In this document: in pieces, positions 60,543 through 64,000 of the stretch
Numbering within the stretch: the stretch's first letter is position 1
Layout: every line of letters starts with the position of its first letter
Assembly: GCA_022818135.1 (NCBI GenBank)
Contig: JAFMSR010000007.1
Span: 31,618,561 to 31,682,560 of the forward strand
DNA length: 64,000 bases
Reading direction: 5' to 3'
Origin: Saxidomus purpurata
Taxonomy: Eukaryota > Mollusca > Bivalvia > Venerida > Veneridae
Position numbers and translations under genes: made by a program
Notes under the pieces: generated by a model
What the model was told of the DNA's origin: nothing
Databases searched by the model: none
What the model saw: the letters and a program-made list of their open reading frames with translations, nothing else

Positions 60543-62980
60543 TTCCAGATGACTTTTTGCACGACTCCTATGCATTGGATCTTTACAAAAACGCATTACA
60601 AGAAGGGAAAGAAGAAGATCGTTCGATTCGAGTAAATATTGTCGGAAACTTTGGACAAGGAAAAACATCTCTCGTTCGTCGGCTGGTTGGGGAATCAATT
60701 GAAGGTGTGCACAGTACTAACGGTATTGCTGTTGATCGATACGAGTGCAAAAAAGAAAAAGATGGAACATTTTCTTATATAAGGAAAGAAACACTTTCTA
60801 ATTCCGATATAGGCAGCCGCCTTGTGCTCGTCGCGCGTGCAACCACCATGGAACAAGGAGACAAATATGATAATACTAATTTTCAACCACTCGATTATGA
60901 AAAGACAGAGTTGGCAGAATTACAAGACAATCTACAAGACACAGTCATCTATGACGGTAACACAGGACCGGAGGAAATATACGAAAGTGTCAGTTCTCAA
61001 CAAGTACAATGGAGTTCTCAGTCTCATGAACACAAACAAAAGCGTCAATATTTAATGGGGGAAGCAGGTTTTAAAATATTTGAAGAAAATCTGCATAGCA
61101 ACAATAATTCAGCTAATGAAAAGAATATTCCAGTTTCATTTGACATTTGGGACTTTGGAGGGCAGCATACATTTTATGCAACCCATGCAATCTTCCATAG
61201 TAGGAGAGCGATTTATCTGCTTGTGTTTAATCTGTCATTGGATTTGCAAGAACAGGCAAGCGATGAAGATGAAAGTGAAGATTGCGTTTTGCTTCCAAAA
61301 AAAAGGGATATGGCATATTATCTCCGTTTCTGGATGAATTCAATTCACTCCTTCGTTGGCAATGGAGATGGGACAGAGCCACCGGTAATTCTTGTCGGAA
61401 CACACAAAGACAAGCTTTCTGGAAACGAAAAAGACAAACAATCTCAAGCGGACAAATACTTCTGCGATGTAAGACATCTCTTAGGTGATAAGCAAGTAAA
61501 TAATCATATCAGGCCAGATGATTTTGCAACAGATAATACAAATCGAAGCGACGAGTCCCTCCGTTTACTAAGAGAAGCAATCATTCAATTAGGTGAGGAA
61601 AAATCCAAAACAGTATCGGTACCTGCAAAGTGGATTCAGTTGGAAAAAGCTTTGATTGAAAAAAGAGCAAGTAGAATAATTTCGCTGACAATGGTAATGG
61701 AAATGGATGCTGAGAACGAGTTTCCTATAGATAACATTGAAGAAATCAAATTGTTTTTGAAATACCATCATAACAAAGGAACAGTTTGCTATTTCGATGA
61801 AGAGCCTATATCAAATCACGTAGTTGTGGACCCCCAGTATTTGATTGATTCATTTAAATGCATAATTACATCTCGGATGTTCTGTGAGAAGGACACAGAA
61901 TTGAGAGATTTCTGGCAAAAACTTTTGAATGAAGCAAAGTTGGAACACACTCTTATCGACAGAGTCTGGGGGAGAGATAAAGACAAAGAGTATTCAAAAT
62001 ATAAAAGTACTCTTATTGCATTTCTCAAGAAGCATCATGTCATATCTGAAGCGATGAGATACGATTCTACCAAACAAGTATGTGAAGAGTTAGGGTGGTT
62101 CTTGGTCCCAAGCTTATTGAGAAATCACAGCTCAGCGACGACTGAGATCGACGATTTCCTTCGAGGAAAACAACAAAGCCTGTCACGGTATGTGTTGACA
62201 TTCGAGAATAGTACAGTTGTCCCAACGATATACCAGCGAGTCGTTGCAGCCTCACTTGGAAAATGGCCTGTTGCTCAGTTTCAGAGTACCAATCTTATTT
62301 ATGAAAACCTCTTGGCACTAAGACTTGATATATATCATGATGGGTTGATAGAAATGAAGAACAACCACATTGAACTCTCAGTAGTAAGTCTGTGTCCATC
62401 AACACAAGTAACAGCTGAAACCGCGGACACACTTCGCCGTTTCGTAGAATCAGTTGTTGAATACGAATTTGGTAAGCTACGTGATGTAGCTGGGGAAGTC
62501 AAGAAGCCATATGCGACACACCTGCGGTGTAATCATCATAGCCATGGTTTATATGGGAGTATCAACCTTGTGGAATTACCCCAGTCAACAGGAAGAAAGA
62601 TTTTACCATGTCCAGATTCCATGTCACATGAAATGTTCATAGAAAAGACCAGGTCAGAATGGTTTCAGGACAGTGAAAGCCTGCAGAACATTCCAAAGCA
62701 GCAACTACCTGAAAAAACTTTAAGTAGGATTTCCCGTGCTATCGGTAACAATTGGGAATCACTTGGGCTTAAACTTGGTCTCACTGAAATTGAGATTGAG
62801 CATGTCGTTGCTGACAACCCAACCTCAATGTTAATGAGAGTATACAAGATGCTAAGAAGATGGAATCAAAAGACGGCAGATACAGCTACTATGGATGTTT
62901 TGGTACAGGCATTTCGAAATTGCCCTGAAGTGTCCGTCGACTGGGATATCATTAGAAACGTAATAGACGAAATTGTTTAA
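60543..62980 (+). CDS. ROCO-type GTPase with C-terminal death domain (5' incomplete)
   Basis: One 2.4 kb exon, with acceptor catacacttacag before 60543 and stop TAA at 62978-62980. The frame is open back to the acceptor and no ATG precedes the GTPase motifs, so the start lies in an upstream exon not recognised here. It begins PDDFLHDSYALDLYKNALQ. Numbering from the TTG at 60557, the P-loop is GNFGQGKTS (30-38), switch II WDFGGQHTFYATH (198-210) and the base-recognition motif THKD (282-285). A COR-like region follows (about 300-650, with VVDPQYLIDSFKCIITSRMF near 422-441). A death domain closes the protein (about 722-805: NNWESLGLKLGLTEIE, SMLMRVYKMLRRW). No kinase domain is present. Family knowledge: ROCO proteins couple a Ras-like GTPase to COR dimerisation, and death-domain forms are abundant in bivalves and suggest apoptotic or innate-immune signalling. 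That role is inferred. Leucine-rich repeats were not seen in the window. Confidence 0.88.
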
Positions 62981-64000
62981 AGTCATTTGAAGAAGTAGGT
63001 AAGCAAATTTAAGTGTATTTAGTTCTACAAGGTAAAAAGGATAGCAAACTGAGATGAATTTCTACTTTAAGCTCACATATCAAAGTTAAATTTTAAACTT
63101 AAATTTTCAGAAATCACACACAGAACTTTTAATAGTTTTGATATTAAAGTTTCCAGTATACTTTGTAGAGCTAAAATAATAGCACAATCAGCCTTTAAAT
63201 CCATCAGTAATTTTACTTTGTCAATTATTTATGATACATATGATCTTAAAATCAATGCAAAATGCTTTTTTTCATAAAACTTTTCTTAACATACAGCAAA
63301 ATCTCATAAAGGTTTACCCTGTAGATTTTCAAAAAATCAGATTTAAAATCAGTCATTATGATTTTCCCAAAATCAAGCCTAAATTACAACATGCTTATTA
63401 TCCTTATTTGTGTTTAAAGAATAAAACAATTTGTATTTTTTTTGCAAAAATGTGAAAAAGTTGAAAAGAAAAGAAAAACACAAGAAAAATGTCAGTATGG
63501 TGGAATTTGAACCAACACTGAAAACTGGCTTAAAATTACAAAATCAGCGTGCTTGACCACTGCGCCACGGAAATTGTAACCAATGTGTTGTAGTTATTGT
63601 ATTTATATACAAATTCATTTCAATTGAAGAGTACTCAGTTATCAGTCTAATTCCTTTATGTCAAAAAATAGAGATTCTGTTGGTTCAAAATGATTCAATT
63701 CTGCTTTATTCTTTATAGTTTCAGTATGGTTTTACGATCCGAGCGAGGTTAGGTAGATGCAGGCATGTATCAGATAAGAAATATAATGAACCCACTGGGA
63801 CATGCATGTTGCTGCTTACCATGTTAAATCAATCAAACTTTACATTGAACTGTCGAAAAGGATAAAGCAAGATTGGAACATAGTTCTCCGTTTCTGTGTT
63901 TAATATAGTACCAAGGGACGAAAAGTTTGATGTATGAATTACTTTATTTATTCATGTGATGATTCTAGTGATGCTGCATTGGACGGTGTTATCAATGCAA
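62981..64000. other. 3' flank of the ROCO gene
   Basis: AT-rich. AATAAA at about 63420 is a candidate polyadenylation signal about 440 bp after the stop. A tRNA-like relic follows at 63493-63571. No further gene is supported up to the window edge. Confidence 0.5.
63493..63571 (-). repeat. tRNA-derived (SINE-like) relic
   Basis: The minus strand reads ccgtggcgcagtggtcaagc (a perfect A-box, tggcgcagtgg), then ttggttcaaattccacc (a near B-box). Spacing is tRNA-like, but acceptor and anticodon stems do not pair. It shares its A-box with the module at 22037. Confidence 0.5.

Noticed and set aside
60557..60559. TTG as the start codon of the ROCO protein
   Set aside because: The frame stays open upstream to a splice acceptor at 60541-60542, and conserved residues (PDDFLHD) precede it. 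The TTG is internal.
1..64000. CRISPR array or bacterial operon
   Set aside because: Repeats are long, diverged and of transposon type. Spliced animal genes and AT-rich introns exclude a prokaryotic source.

Overview
This is a 64 kb piece of an AT-rich eukaryotic nuclear genome. It is most likely from a bivalve mollusc. It has spliced animal genes with long introns, and dense tandem-core interspersed elements whose ends and core units I recognise from bivalve genomes. It also carries degenerate LINE, Ty3/gypsy and DIRS retroelements and many TA-flanked inverted-repeat elements. The organism call is inference from composition and repeat style. One assembly gap of 500 Ns lies at 16398-16897.

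Layout. 1-8.9 kb is repeats only: a 194-bp tandem array split by a tandem-core element, a 64-bp-arm hairpin MITE, a nest of inverted-repeat elements (4139-6169), and a further inverted-repeat element near 6.6-7.8 kb. 8.9-10.5 kb is a frameshifted LINE reverse transcriptase. 10.7-16.2 kb is a four-level nest of tandem-core elements with a PIF/Harbinger-like element at its centre. 17-18.5 kb is a minus-strand gypsy-like gag with a tRNA-Leu-type primer site. 21.6-23.1 kb is another interrupted tandem-core element. 24.8-26.7 kb holds tRNA-like fragments and a further tandem array. 26.7-28.7 kb is a decayed DIRS-type element.

Gene 1 (32457-53296, plus strand) was assembled by eye from nine exons with consistent splice phases. 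It encodes a predicted 341-residue protein whose body is an insulin-receptor-family tyrosine kinase domain. The HRD aspartate, the DFG aspartate, the alpha-F aspartate and the first glycine of the G-loop are all replaced. The reading frame is intact and the ATP-binding lysine and alpha-C glutamate are kept, so it looks like a maintained pseudokinase. A well-placed ATG in the first recognised exon suggests a version with no ectodomain or transmembrane segment.

Its 11.3 kb seventh intron holds a 3.7 kb fold-back element. It also holds an antisense, intron-containing but decayed gene fragment with a DNxxGQ motif.

Gene 2 (60543-62980, plus strand, 5' incomplete) is a ROCO-type protein: Roc GTPase, COR, then a C-terminal death domain, in one 2.4 kb exon. 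Just upstream lie two TA-flanked inverted-repeat elements (54040-59125 and 59128-60358) that share a single TA. The larger has a cluster of palindromic subterminal repeats. No tRNA, rRNA or CRISPR is supported.
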